Assembly (NCBI RefSeq): GCF_004346265.1
Contig: NZ_SMAP01000001.1
Coordinates: forward strand, 310,001 to 374,000
DNA from: Thermomonas haemolytica
GTDB lineage: Bacteria > Pseudomonadota > Gammaproteobacteria > Xanthomonadales > Xanthomonadaceae
Direction of reading: 5' to 3'
Length of the DNA: 64,000 nt
Shown: one piece after another, positions 24,351 through 33,719 of the stretch
Layout: each line of letters opens with the position of its first letter
Numbering within the stretch: position 1 is the stretch's first letter
Made by a program: the position numbers and the translations under genes
Notes under the pieces: generated by a model
Told to the model about the DNA's origin: nothing
Databases searched by the model: none
The model's input: only the letters and a program-made list of their open reading frames with translations

Positions 24351-25901
24351 ATGTTCGAATCCCTTACCGAAGGCTTGTCCGGGATCGGCGCGGCCGCTGG
24401 CCAAGCAGTGCAGCAGGCACAACAAGCCGCCGCTGTCGCAGCCCAGCAGGCCGCCACCGCCGCGCAGGGCGCGATCGGCGAGGCCCAGACCGCCGTCTCC
24501 AATGCCGCCACCGCGGCGGCCGGTGCGGCCAACGGCGCGGTGGCGCAGGCCCAGCAGGCGACGCAGCAGGCCATGGCCCAGGCCGGCGCCGCTGCGCAAG
24601 GGGCGCTGGCACAGGCCAACCAGGCGCTGGACGGCGCCCGCGCTGCCGCCAACGACATGGCCCAGAACGCGCTGGGACAAGCCAACGCCGCATTGACCCA
24701 GGCCCGTACCCAGGCCGGGGCCGCCGCCCAGCAGGCGCTGGACCAGGCCCAAGCCGCGGTGGATACCGCCCAGCAGCAGGCCAGGACCATGGTGCAAGGC
24801 GCACTGGAGGCCGCCAACCAGGCGTTGGATCAGGCGATGGACACCGCGGAACAGGCCGCGCAGGACGCGATCGAGCGCGCCATGGGCATGGTGGACAACG
24901 CCATGGCCCTGGTCGAGGACGGCGTCGGCCGCGCGCTGGACGCCGCCAACAATGCCATCGACCAGGCCCAGTCGCGGCTGCGCAATGCGGCTACCGACGC
25001 CCTGCAGCAGGCGCGCGCCGCCACCCTCGACCGCGCCCGCGATGCGCTGGGCCTGGTACAGGGCGCACTCGACGCCTTGCCCGAAGCCTTCCCCGACCTG
25101 CCCACCGAGTTCCCGGCATCCGAATGCCCTTACGTGCGCGCCCTGCAGGATGAACTCGCGCGCCGCGCGGCCCAGGCTCGCAACGCCCTCGGCAATGCCG
25201 CCAACGCCATCCAAGGCGTGGCCGGCCCACTGCTGGACCAGGCCGGCGACCTGCTCGATCGCGCCAACGGCCTGGCCGACCAGGCGCTGGCCGCGATGGA
25301 CACCGCGCTGGATGCGCTGGATCAGGCCCAGGCGATGGCCAACAATGCCGCCCGGCAGGCCCTGGACACCGCCAAGGGCGCGGTGCAACAGGCCCAGCAG
25401 GCCGTGCGCGAACAGGCCGGCAATGCGATCGCGCAGGCCCGCCAGACCGTGGGTGCGGTGCGCGAGCAGGCGCAGCAGGCGGTGGAAGGCGGCATCGACC
25501 AGGCGATGGCGGCGGTGGATGGGCTGCAGCAGCAGGCCGGCGACGCCGCACAGCAGGCGCTGGACACGGCCCAGCAGGCCGCGGAACAGGCGCAGCAGCA
25601 GGCCAGCGCGGCCGCGCAGCAGGTACTGACGCAGGCCAACCAGGCCGCGCAACAGGCGCAGCAGGCCCTGTCCGGCGCGGCCCAAGGCGCGCTTGCCAGC
25701 GCCCAGCAAGCCGCGCAGCAGGCCGCCGCGACCGCCGGAGACGCTGCACAGGGGGCCATCGCTGGCGCACAGGGGGCCATCACCCAGGCCTCGTCCGCTG
25801 TGGCCGAAGCGGCTGGCAGCGCGGTAGCGGGGGCGCAGTCGGCCATGGCGGGTGCCGCGCAGGCCTTGGGCAACGCGGCCTCCTCGCTCGGGAACCTCTA
25901 G
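24351..25901 (+). CDS. Ala/Gln-rich helical-repeat protein, candidate T6SS cargo
   Basis: The 516-residue product is dominated by Ala and Gln, with Asp/Asn and Gly at regular spacing. Short units such as NQALDQA, AQQALDTAQQA and AAQQAL recur with roughly 11-residue or heptad spacing, a pattern of long amphipathic helices as in apolipoproteins or LEA-type proteins. Apart from one Pro in GVAGPLL near residue 289, prolines cluster at about residues 243-260, together with the only Cys (FPASECPYVRALQ), which divides two helical halves. There is no signal peptide, membrane helix or recognised catalytic motif. The gene ends the vgrG-DUF4123 unit, the usual slot for an adaptor-loaded effector. It could equally be a structural or surface-binding protein. 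No downstream immunity gene is visible. Confidence 0.8.
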   Translation: MFESLTEGLSGIGAAAGQAVQQAQQAAAVAAQQAATAAQGAIGEAQTAVSNAATAAAGAANGAVAQAQQATQQAMAQAGAAAQGALAQANQALDGARAAANDMAQNALGQANAALTQARTQAGAAAQQALDQAQAAVDTAQQQARTMVQGALEAANQALDQAMDTAEQAAQDAIERAMGMVDNAMALVEDGVGRALDAANNAIDQAQSRLRNAATDALQQARAATLDRARDALGLVQGALDALPEAFPDLPTEFPASECPYVRALQDELARRAAQARNALGNAANAIQGVAGPLLDQAGDLLDRANGLADQALAAMDTALDALDQAQAMANNAARQALDTAKGAVQQAQQAVREQAGNAIAQARQTVGAVREQAQQAVEGGIDQAMAAVDGLQQQAGDAAQQALDTAQQAAEQAQQQASAAAQQVLTQANQAAQQAQQALSGAAQGALASAQQAAQQAAATAGDAAQGAIAGAQGAITQASSAVAEAAGSAVAGAQSAMAGAAQALGNAASSLGNL

Positions 25902-26145
25902 CGCGACTTCCGGCCAAGGCGCGCGAGCCAGGCGTTGCATCGCGCCCTCCCAGCAGCATGGCCGCAGGCCTGCCGCCGCTAGCGCGGAAGCGGATGCTGA
26001 TGCGGAACCGGGTGCGGCATTCGATGTGGAATCGCGTCCATGCCGGCACCCCAGCGAGCGCCTCCCCGCGCAACATGGATCAAGCGACGCGCAGTGCCAC
26101 GACGGCAAGCGAACGTGCGAAACACGCCCCGCCATCGCCCGTCGG

Positions 26146-26532
26146 CTAGGGAATCATCTCCGTCATCTGCCCAGGGTTGACGACCGTGATCACCCCGCCC
26201 CAGGTGCATTGGCAGGTGCAGGTATTGTCCAGCGCGGGAATGCCGCCGATCAGCACGGTCGCCGCCCCCGGCTTCCACGGCGTGGTCACCGGAATGCAGG
26301 GCTGCGGGGTCAGCACGCCCATCGCCGCGGACGTGGCCGCCGCGACCTGCGGGTTGCTCGGCGTGGTGCACATGCCGAACGGCAGGATGTTCTTCATCGG
26401 CACGCAGTCCATGATCGTCGCCGCCGGCTGCGAACCGGACAGGACGCGGTTCTCCGGCGTCACCACCAGGGTGGACGGTGCCACCCCGAACGGACACATC
26501 AGGCTGGCGCCGTTGACCACCTGGATCGGCAT
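26146..26532 (-). CDS. DUF4280 PAAR-like T6SS tip protein
   Basis: This 128-residue protein has the DUF4280 pattern: GASLMCPFGVAPSTL near residues 8-22, PAATIMDCVPMKNILPFGMC at about 36-55, CIPVTTPWKPGAATVLIGG near 78-97, then CTWGGVITVVNPGQ at the end. Paired Cys residues could bind metal as in PAAR tips. PAAR-like proteins sharpen the VgrG spike and can attach effectors. It is encoded on the opposite strand, 244 bases from the Ala-rich gene. Its start has GGAGCGAAGGCC upstream. It carries no fused toxin domain. Confidence 0.87.
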   Translation of the reverse strand: MPIQVVNGASLMCPFGVAPSTLVVTPENRVLSGSQPAATIMDCVPMKNILPFGMCTTPSNPQVAAATSAAMGVLTPQPCIPVTTPWKPGAATVLIGGIPALDNTCTCQCTWGGVITVVNPGQMTEMIP

Positions 26533-26604
26533 GGCCTTCGCTCCCGTTATCCCGATGCCGATGCCGCAGCCGCCACGCGAGGGCGGCCGCGGCGCGTGCC
26601 CGGC

Positions 26605-27183
26605 TCAGCCGCCGGTGGCCAGGATTTCCACCCGCCGGTTTTCCGCGGCGTAAGGATCGGCCGGATTCAGCAGCTCGCTCTTGCCCTTGCCCACCGCGCG
26701 CAGGCGCGAGGCCGACACGCCCTTGTCGATCAGGTAGCGGCGCACGGCCTCGGCGCGGCGGTCGGACAGCGCCTTGTTGTAGGCGGCCGAGCCCTTGCCG
26801 TCGGTATGCCCGATCACGGTGAAATTGCGGTTCTGCAGCTGCGGCGATGAGAGCGCGGCGGCCAGGTTGGCCATGGTCTGCTCGGAGCTGCCGGAGATCT
26901 TGTCGGAGTTGAAGTCGAAGTTGATCTGCATGTTGATCGACGCCGGCTTGGCCGGCTTGGCCACCGTCGGCGCGGGCGCGGCGGTGGCCATCGCGGCGGC
27001 CCCCGGGCGCAGCGCGCGGGTCTGCCCCGGCGCCTGCTCGGCGTTATCCGCCTTCAGGCTGTCGATGATCGAATTCACCGAAGGATTGCCCTGCTGCTGC
27101 GACTGCGCGTCCTGTGCGGAGGCGCCACCACCGGCGATGAGGGCAACCGCCAGCGCGCTGCGCAGGATCATCTTCATGTTCAT
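26605..27183 (-). CDS. OmpA-family peptidoglycan-binding protein
   Basis: From the ATG at 27183 (GAGGAAAAGACG upstream) the product is 192 residues: a signal peptide ending near GGGASAQDA, a low-complexity linker rich in Ala/Pro, and a C-terminal OmpA domain from about residue 85. The domain shows INFDFNSDKI, FTVIGHTDGKGSAAYN and LSDRRAEAVRRYLIDKGV, then ENRRVEI, which match peptidoglycan-binding OmpA proteins. No lipobox Cys is visible, so it is periplasmic or loosely bound to the wall. It lies 72 bases from the PAAR-like gene. Because TssL lacks an OmpA domain here, this protein may anchor the T6SS to the wall, but it could belong to a separate function. Confidence 0.85.
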   Translation of the reverse strand: MNMKMILRSALAVALIAGGGASAQDAQSQQQGNPSVNSIIDSLKADNAEQAPGQTRALRPGAAAMATAAPAPTVAKPAKPASINMQINFDFNSDKISGSSEQTMANLAAALSSPQLQNRNFTVIGHTDGKGSAAYNKALSDRRAEAVRRYLIDKGVSASRLRAVGKGKSELLNPADPYAAENRRVEILATGG

Positions 27184-27358
27184 CGTCTTTTCCTCGTGGC
27201 AATCAGGTGGCAATGGGGGTTGCAGCGGCCGCAGCGGGAGGGCCATGCAGGCGTGCGCGACAACGCGGCATGCCTGCAGTCTGCTACCCGCGCGCGGCGA
27301 TTTCGATACGCCGTTCGGGCTAGGCCGGGTGGCTGTCCCCGCCGCCCGGCACGCGACT

Positions 27359-30300
27359 TCAGAAATCCCCGCAGCGGCTGCGCTGCTCACTGTCGAAGCA
27401 GTTGACCAGGTTCGGCCGGGTGCGCACCTTCGACCACTCGTTGGCCAGGGTGTCGCCGGCCGCCGCCAGCCCCTCGTCCTGCAGCGACGCGTTCACCGCG
27501 CACGCCGGCGCACCGGCGAAGTTGCGGTCGTACAGGTAGGTGTTGGGCGGATCGCCGACGATGTCGATTGGACGGTCCGGTGCCAGCGGCTCCAGCACCC
27601 GCAGCGCGGTGGCATTGCCCGGCGCCTGCACGATCACGTAGTTCTGCGCGCTGCCAATGCCGTAGATCGGATAGAACCCTGGCACCGCGAAGATTCCGGC
27701 CGGTGAATACCACGGCGATGGATTGCCGAACACGCTCTGCACGGTGTCGCCGTTGCGGAAGCCGGTGATCGTCCCGCTGAAGATCGGGTTCGGCGTGCCA
27801 TAGAAGCGCGCGAACGGGTCCGCCGTGAACACCAGGGTGGCGGGCGTGATCGCCAGCGTGCCGGGCAGCCACTGGATGGCATAGCCGGCCGGCGAGGTGA
27901 AATTGCCGGTGATGGCGTAATTGCCCACGTTGCTGCCCGGCGTTGCGGCGGTGACCGGACTGCCGGCGATGGCATAGGCGGCCAGGTCGCCCAGGATCAG
28001 GCCGGAGACGCCGTAGCTGAACACCGGATTGGGCAGCCCGTACTCGCGGGTGGCGTCACCGATGGTGATGAACGCGGTAGGCTGCTGCACGTAGATGAAG
28101 TGGTTGTCGCCACCGGAGACGGTGACCCCGCAGGCGCCGAGGTAGGCGCAGCCGTAGTAGTTGGGCAGATTGCCGCTGCCGGCCAGGCCGCCGCGGGTCT
28201 CGCCCACCCAGGTGCTGGCCCAGACCCGCCAATGGCCACTGGCCGCGAGGCTGGCACCGGCCACGTTCTGCAAAGTGCCGGCCGTCACCAGGTCGATGTC
28301 GGCGCCGCTGATGCCGGCGTTCAGCACCAGGTCGCCGGCGAGGTTGCGCACCAGCACGTTGCCGCCGGCGCTGATGCCCGTGTTGCCGACGCTCGCCAGG
28401 CTGCCGCTGCCGGCATCGAAGCCCGCCGCCGACACCGCGCCGACCGCCAGCCCGTTGGCGTCCTGGAACTGGAAGGCCCCGCCCGCGGAGCCGGCCAGGG
28501 TGGAGCTGGCCACGTCGTTCTGCGCCGCCCCCAGCAGCACGTCGCCACCGGCCTGCGCCAGCAGGCTGTGCGCCACAATCGCCGCGGCCGCCGATTGCGT
28601 GATGCTGCCGCCACTGAGCAGTGCCAAGGTGGCGTTGCCGACATCGATGCCGGCCTGCAGGTCGATCCCGCCGCTGCCGCCGCCGTTCTGCAAGGTGAGG
28701 TTGCCGGCACGGGTGATGGCCTGCTGCACCTGGATCGCGCCGGCATGCTGGTTGCTGCCGATCACCAGTTCCGGCGTCGCGATCCGGTCCAGCTCGGCAT
28801 CGTCCAGCGCAAAGCCGTTGCCACTGCCCAGCAGGATGCCATCGCCGACGCGGTCGTAGGCGAGGCCATTGGCGTCCACTCCGCCCGGGCGCAGGTTGAC
28901 GCCGGTGGTCGAACGCACGCTGCCATCGATGCGGATGGCATCGCTGCTGCCGTCGTTGCCGGCGCGCAGCACCACCAGACCGCTACCGGCATCCACCGAG
29001 GCCAGCGCGTCGATGCGCAGCCCGGCGCCGCTGCCGCCCTCGCCTGCCAGATCGATGGTGCCGCCATTGCTGACCAGGCTGGCGTATTGCCCGATCACCA
29101 GCCCGTCGCTGTAGGCGCCGAGTCCACGCGCATGCAGCGAGAGATTGCCGGTGTCGGTGAGGATCTGCCCGCCGTACAGCGCGAAACCGAGGTTGTAGCC
29201 GACGCTGACCAGGTCGATGTCGCCGCTGGTCGTCTGCAGCCGGCTGTCATTCGACATACGCACGCCTTCCGACTGCGGGCCCAGCCCCTGGACATGGATA
29301 TCGCCCGCACCCGCCAGCACCTGGATCGAATTCAGCACGACGCCGCTGCCGTCGAGGCCGCTGCTGCTGCCATCGATGCGGACCGCACCGCCCGTACTGT
29401 CGAGGCGGTTGTTGCCATAGCCGAACCCGATCAGGGCCACGCCGTTCACGTAGCCGGTTCCGGTCAGGTCGATATCGCCGCCGCCGCTGGCGATGCCGCC
29501 GCTGTAGCCGCTGCGGAAGATCACGCCGCTGCCCTGCCCGCCATGGCCATCGACGGCGATCGCACCGCCGCCGCTATCCAGGTTGCCGATCAGCACGACG
29601 CCATCGCCGCCGCTGCCATTTCCGTGGATGCGGATGTCGCCGCCGTTGGCATACAGCCCGCTGGAATAGTCGCGCCAGTACACCCCGTTGCCGCCGCCTT
29701 CGCCGTCGATCACGAGATCGCCGCCGCTGGTGGTGATGCCCACGTCGGTGATGTCCACGCCGTCCCCGCTACCGCTGGCGCGCCCGAGGATATCGACGCC
29801 ACCGGCGGTGATGTCCACGAAGTCGCCGCTGATCCACACGCCGCCGGCCGCCTGCGCGCCACGACCGACGATGCTGAGCAGGCCGGTTCCTGCATCGATC
29901 GGCACCTGCTCCAGCGACACCCCGGCATCGCCCGCGCCTGCCGCATCGCCGGTACTGGCGCCCCGCAGCAGCACGTTGCCACCGCCGCTGGTGATGCCGG
30001 TATTGAACAGGCGGATGCCGCTGGCACTGCCGCTGGCATAGCCGTTGGCCTGGTCGGACTGGCCATACATCAGGATGTCGCCACCGTTGCTGTCCAGGGT
30101 GGCGTTGCTGAAGTCGATCCAGCCATCGCCGGGATTGGCCGCGCCGGCATCGGCGTTGAAGCGCATCGCCAGCGGCCCGGTGCGGCCGATGATCGAGAAC
30201 CCGGAGCCGGTGATGGCGCGCTGCGCGTTCACCGTGAACGCCAGCGGGACGCTGCCGCCCGCGATGATCTGGGCATCGTCGAACAGCACGCTGTCGGCCG

Positions 30301-31912
30301 AATTCAGGGTGATGCGGGTGTTGTTCGCGAATGCCGTGTTGAGCTCGGCATCCTGCAGGTAGGTGCCGCCGGTGGCGCTGTCCAGCTCGCCGGAATCGCT
30401 GCCGGCGATCACGGTCACATCCGGCAGACTCAAGGTCCAGAGTCCGGAAGAGAGCGGGGAGCCGGCATCCACCCGCAGGCCGCGGAAGTCGAAGCTGTCG
30501 GCGCTGGTGCTGGTGGTGATCACTCCACCCGCAGTGACGCCGCGCGCGGCGAGCGTGCCGAACAGCGACATCCCGCCGCTGCCGCCGATCAAGTCGATGC
30601 GTCCGCCGGCGGCTGCCTGACTGCTGGCGACGATCTGCGCGCGCGCGCCGAGCTCGATCGTGGCGCCCGAGATCGACACCTGGCCGCCGTTGCCGCTACT
30701 GCCACTGGCCAGGATTGCGCTCTGCGAATACAGCCTGGCCACATTGTCGACCGCGATGTCGACCACGCCACCGGAGGTATCGCCAGCGGCCAGAATCAGG
30801 CTGCCGCTGGACGCCGGATCCGGATTGAGCGGATTCGGATCGTCGTTGAACATCAGAAAATCGCTGCCGCGGATGTACACGGTGCCGCCGGACGCGCCGG
30901 ACTGGCCGGAGACATCGATCACCCCGACGCTACCCACGGGTGAGGGCAACCCCAGGGCGATGAGGCCGCCCTCGGACGTGAGTTCGATGCGGCCGTTGCG
31001 GCTGACCAGGCTCTGCGCGCGCAGGGTTCCGGCATTGACGATCGTGCCGCCGGCGGCGGCCGCGGTCGCCGCGGTCCGCATCAGGATCTGCCCGCCGTCG
31101 GCCGTCACCGTGCCGAAGTTGGCCAGCTGGGGCAGCACCGGTCCCGGGCACGGCAGCGAAGGGCAGCCCCCCGCCGCAGGCTTGGCAATCCCCGGCCCCT
31201 GGATGGTGAGCATGGTCAGGCCGTCGCCCTGGAAATCCAGGGTGATGTTCTCGGCCGAGCCGAACAGCACGCTGCCGCCCGGCGCGCTGATGCTGCCGCT
31301 ATTGCTGACCTGGCGCCCCAGCAGGGCCACGGTACCGGCAGTGGCGGTGGCGATCTGGGCGCCCTGGTCGATCTGGATGCGCTGGTCGCCAATGGCGGTC
31401 ATCGGCTGGAAGACGTACTGCCCGCTACTGATACCGGCCAGGAAATCGGCATCCGCGAGGTCCATGGTGGAGGCCACCAGCGAGCCCACGTTGACCTGGG
31501 CCGTGCCCGCGAAAGTGATTCCGGCGGGATTGATCAGGAACACGCTGCCGTTGGCGGTGAGGCTGCCGGCGATGGTGGACAGCCCCGGACCGGCGCCATA
31601 GCCGATCACCCGGTTCAAGGTCACGCTGCTGGCGCCGAACTGCTGGTCGAAGACGACCCCGTAGCCCGGATCGATGTTGAAGCTGCCCCAGTCGATGATG
31701 GCACCGCGGCTGGTCTGGGTGATGGTCATCTGGGTGCCGGCCTGGTTGATGGTGGCCGAGCCCGAAGTGACGCTGCCGGCATCCGGCAGGCTTTGCGCCA
31801 GGACCGCCGGCGCCACCGGCATCGCCAGCGCACCGGCCAGGGCCACTGCCAGGCGCCTGCGGCGCAGGAGCATCCGCTGCTTGCGGGTCGTCATGTGCAT
31901 GCGCATGGCCAT
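27359..31912 (-). CDS. Two-partner secretion exoprotein (TpsA) with MBG-type C-terminus
   Basis: The start at 31912 follows GGGAGAGGACG and gives 1517 residues. An extended basic N-terminus (RKQRMLLRRRRLAVAL) leads into a signal peptide. Residues about 50-170 form the haemagglutination-activity TPS domain, with FQMT-like strands, NRVIGYG, and an NPAGI motif variant (FLINPAGITFAGTAQV). The centre is a long Gly/Ser/Asp-rich beta-helix. Near the C-terminus are two MBG-like units (YGLPNPVFSYGVSGL and FYGTPNPIFSGTITGF) and a tail with four Cys (PACAV, VNCFD, RCGD). It should be exported by the TpsB protein encoded just upstream. No toxin domain is seen, so adhesin or surface matrix is more likely. 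Confidence 0.88.
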   Translation of the reverse strand: MAMRMHMTTRKQRMLLRRRRLAVALAGALAMPVAPAVLAQSLPDAGSVTSGSATINQAGTQMTITQTSRGAIIDWGSFNIDPGYGVVFDQQFGASSVTLNRVIGYGAGPGLSTIAGSLTANGSVFLINPAGITFAGTAQVNVGSLVASTMDLADADFLAGISSGQYVFQPMTAIGDQRIQIDQGAQIATATAGTVALLGRQVSNSGSISAPGGSVLFGSAENITLDFQGDGLTMLTIQGPGIAKPAAGGCPSLPCPGPVLPQLANFGTVTADGGQILMRTAATAAAAGGTIVNAGTLRAQSLVSRNGRIELTSEGGLIALGLPSPVGSVGVIDVSGQSGASGGTVYIRGSDFLMFNDDPNPLNPDPASSGSLILAAGDTSGGVVDIAVDNVARLYSQSAILASGSSGNGGQVSISGATIELGARAQIVASSQAAAGGRIDLIGGSGGMSLFGTLAARGVTAGGVITTSTSADSFDFRGLRVDAGSPLSSGLWTLSLPDVTVIAGSDSGELDSATGGTYLQDAELNTAFANNTRITLNSADSVLFDDAQIIAGGSVPLAFTVNAQRAITGSGFSIIGRTGPLAMRFNADAGAANPGDGWIDFSNATLDSNGGDILMYGQSDQANGYASGSASGIRLFNTGITSGGGNVLLRGASTGDAAGAGDAGVSLEQVPIDAGTGLLSIVGRGAQAAGGVWISGDFVDITAGGVDILGRASGSGDGVDITDVGITTSGGDLVIDGEGGGNGVYWRDYSSGLYANGGDIRIHGNGSGGDGVVLIGNLDSGGGAIAVDGHGGQGSGVIFRSGYSGGIASGGGDIDLTGTGYVNGVALIGFGYGNNRLDSTGGAVRIDGSSSGLDGSGVVLNSIQVLAGAGDIHVQGLGPQSEGVRMSNDSRLQTTSGDIDLVSVGYNLGFALYGGQILTDTGNLSLHARGLGAYSDGLVIGQYASLVSNGGTIDLAGEGGSGAGLRIDALASVDAGSGLVVLRAGNDGSSDAIRIDGSVRSTTGVNLRPGGVDANGLAYDRVGDGILLGSGNGFALDDAELDRIATPELVIGSNQHAGAIQVQQAITRAGNLTLQNGGGSGGIDLQAGIDVGNATLALLSGGSITQSAAAAIVAHSLLAQAGGDVLLGAAQNDVASSTLAGSAGGAFQFQDANGLAVGAVSAAGFDAGSGSLASVGNTGISAGGNVLVRNLAGDLVLNAGISGADIDLVTAGTLQNVAGASLAASGHWRVWASTWVGETRGGLAGSGNLPNYYGCAYLGACGVTVSGGDNHFIYVQQPTAFITIGDATREYGLPNPVFSYGVSGLILGDLAAYAIAGSPVTAATPGSNVGNYAITGNFTSPAGYAIQWLPGTLAITPATLVFTADPFARFYGTPNPIFSGTITGFRNGDTVQSVFGNPSPWYSPAGIFAVPGFYPIYGIGSAQNYVIVQAPGNATALRVLEPLAPDRPIDIVGDPPNTYLYDRNFAGAPACAVNASLQDEGLAAAGDTLANEWSKVRTRPNLVNCFDSEQRSRCGDF

Positions 31913-32004
31913 CGTCCTCTCCCAGAATCCTTGCAACTGTCTCGAAACACCCTCGCTGCGGCATCCGCGGGCACGCCACCGGCGATGCCCGTAGCACCAC
32001 GCCC

Positions 32005-33681
32005 TCAGAACGCTTTCTGGATCGTCCAAAACACCCGCGGATTGCGGTCGCCGCCGTCGGTGACGCCCGGCCCGGTGCCGCGCCAGGCCACGCTGAGGTT
32101 GACGGTGACGTTGCCGGGCTTGCTCCAGTTCAGGCCCAGCCCGTAGCCACGCAGGCTGCGCGAGAGATCCGGATCGAACGGCCGCGGACGATGGAACTGG
32201 TCGCCATGCGCGGCGTCGTAGAACAAAAACACGGTGGTGTGTGCGTCCAGTGGCCGGCGCAGCTCGGCCGTGGCGATCCAGCCGTCGTCCACCAGCACCT
32301 CGCCGATGGCGTAGGCGCGCACCGCCTTGGGGCCGCCCAGCGACAGCTTTTCGTAGGCATCCAGGTTCTTGTTGGCGCGCTGCAGCCCGCCGCCCAGGAA
32401 CAGGCTCCACTTCGGGGCCAGGTACTGCAGCCGCGCGGCCTGCAGGGTGAACTTGGTGAACCCGCCCTGGGTGCCGTAGCCGAATGGAGGCTGGTCGAAA
32501 AAGCGGCTGAAGGCATCGCGGATATCCAGCTGCCCCCGGTACAGCTGGGCGTTGAGGCTGGTATAGCCACCGCCGCCCCAGCGGTCGCGGCGCTCGAACG
32601 CCAGCCCCAGGCCGAAGCCGTGGATGCGCTTGCGGCTGGTGAAGCCAACGGCCTCGAAGCGGTCGGTCAGGCGCTTGTCGTCCGCCACGCCGCGCAAAAA
32701 CAGGTTGACGGTGCGCTGCCGGATCAGGGGGTAGCTGAACGAGAGATCGGCCACGTTGCCGACACCGGTGGGCTTGAGTGGCGCAAACGGCCCGCCCAGC
32801 TCGTACTGCACGCGCGCCAGGCCGCCGCCGAGGCGCAACCCGGAATAGCCCACCGGCGATTCGTAGGAAATCCGCCCGAATGCGGTGTGCATCCCCTGCG
32901 CGGCCATCACCCGCAGATCGAGGTTGTCGCCGCGCTCGAACGGGCTGGCCCAGCGCAGGCTGCCGGTCAGGCGCAGGCGGCCGGAATCGCGGGTGCCGTA
33001 GTCGTCCAGCTCCAGGCCGTACTTCACCCGCTCCAGCGCGCCCACCTGCACCGTCAGGTCGCTGGCGCCGGAGGCGCTGCCGAGGCTGATGGCCGATTGC
33101 GGACGGATGCCCGGCAGGTCCGAAAGCAGCAGCATCGCGCGCTCGTAGTCGCGGTTGTTGAGCGGCTTGCCCGGCTCCAGGATCGCCAGCGTGCGCGCCA
33201 CCCGTTCGCGGGTGATCGGCGCCTCGGGAGCCAGGTTGATCGCCACCTCGCCCAGGCGGCCTTCCACCACGCTCAGGCGCACGCGCCCGTCCACCACTTC
33301 CTGCACCGGCACGAACACCTGCACGAGCGCGAAGCCGTGGCGGCGATACACCGCGGCCGCACGCGCCGCCATTTGCTCCAGATCGGCGAAGCCCACCGTC
33401 TTGCCGATCCAGGGGGCCACCGCCGCCTGCAGCTCCGCCTCCGGCACGCCGGTGACGCCGCTGAACTCCACCCCGCGCAGCACGAAACTGGCCTGCGCCT
33501 GCGCGGCCATCGGCGGCTCCGGCAAGGATTGCGCCTGCTGCGGATCGGCCGCCGCGGGAGGCGTTGCGACCGCCGGTGCGGGGCCGGCATCCGCTCCGTC
33601 GCCGGCGCGCGCCGGCGCGGCCGCCAGGCCGCCCAGCGCCACCGCCACTGCCAGTAGAGTCCGACCTGTATTCGGCATCAT
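32005..33681 (-). CDS. Two-partner secretion outer-membrane transporter TpsB (ShlB/FhaC family)
   Basis: The ATG at 33681 follows AAGGAGCACG and gives 558 residues. A signal peptide ends near APARAGDG. A Pro-rich linker is followed by a POTRA-type region (FVLRGVEFSGVTGVPEAELQ at about 66-85 and RVRLSVVEGRLGEV near 140). A 16-strand barrel domain ends in a C-terminal Phe (FWTIQKAF), the usual outer-membrane signal. Inside the barrel the LRGYGLGLNW strand corresponds to family sequences near the end. It inserts in the outer membrane and exports the adjacent TpsA protein. Its stop is 92 bases before tpsA, and it follows the CHAT gene by 38 bases. Confidence 0.92.
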   Translation of the reverse strand: MMPNTGRTLLAVAVALGGLAAAPARAGDGADAGPAPAVATPPAAADPQQAQSLPEPPMAAQAQASFVLRGVEFSGVTGVPEAELQAAVAPWIGKTVGFADLEQMAARAAAVYRRHGFALVQVFVPVQEVVDGRVRLSVVEGRLGEVAINLAPEAPITRERVARTLAILEPGKPLNNRDYERAMLLLSDLPGIRPQSAISLGSASGASDLTVQVGALERVKYGLELDDYGTRDSGRLRLTGSLRWASPFERGDNLDLRVMAAQGMHTAFGRISYESPVGYSGLRLGGGLARVQYELGGPFAPLKPTGVGNVADLSFSYPLIRQRTVNLFLRGVADDKRLTDRFEAVGFTSRKRIHGFGLGLAFERRDRWGGGGYTSLNAQLYRGQLDIRDAFSRFFDQPPFGYGTQGGFTKFTLQAARLQYLAPKWSLFLGGGLQRANKNLDAYEKLSLGGPKAVRAYAIGEVLVDDGWIATAELRRPLDAHTTVFLFYDAAHGDQFHRPRPFDPDLSRSLRGYGLGLNWSKPGNVTVNLSVAWRGTGPGVTDGGDRNPRVFWTIQKAF

Positions 33682-33719
33682 CGTGCTCCTTGCTGTCCCT
33701 GCCCTGGCGCCAGTCGCAT

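Noticed and set aside
24351-25901. Repeats in the Ala/Gln gene as a possible CRISPR or satellite array
   Set aside because: The units are degenerate at the DNA level, have no conserved repeat/unique-spacer pattern and keep an open reading frame.
23802-26135. 777-residue minus-strand frame opposite the DUF4123 and Ala-rich genes
   Set aside because: It is a Gly/Arg/His/Leu-rich complement of the Ala/Gln repeat coding sequence. The + strand genes have ribosome sites and operon spacing.
28100-30943. 947-residue open frame on the + strand antisense to tpsA
   Set aside because: It is a frame forced open by the biased, Gly-rich repetitive coding strand of tpsA. The translation is low-complexity Ala/Asp/Gly with no known domain and no ribosome site.
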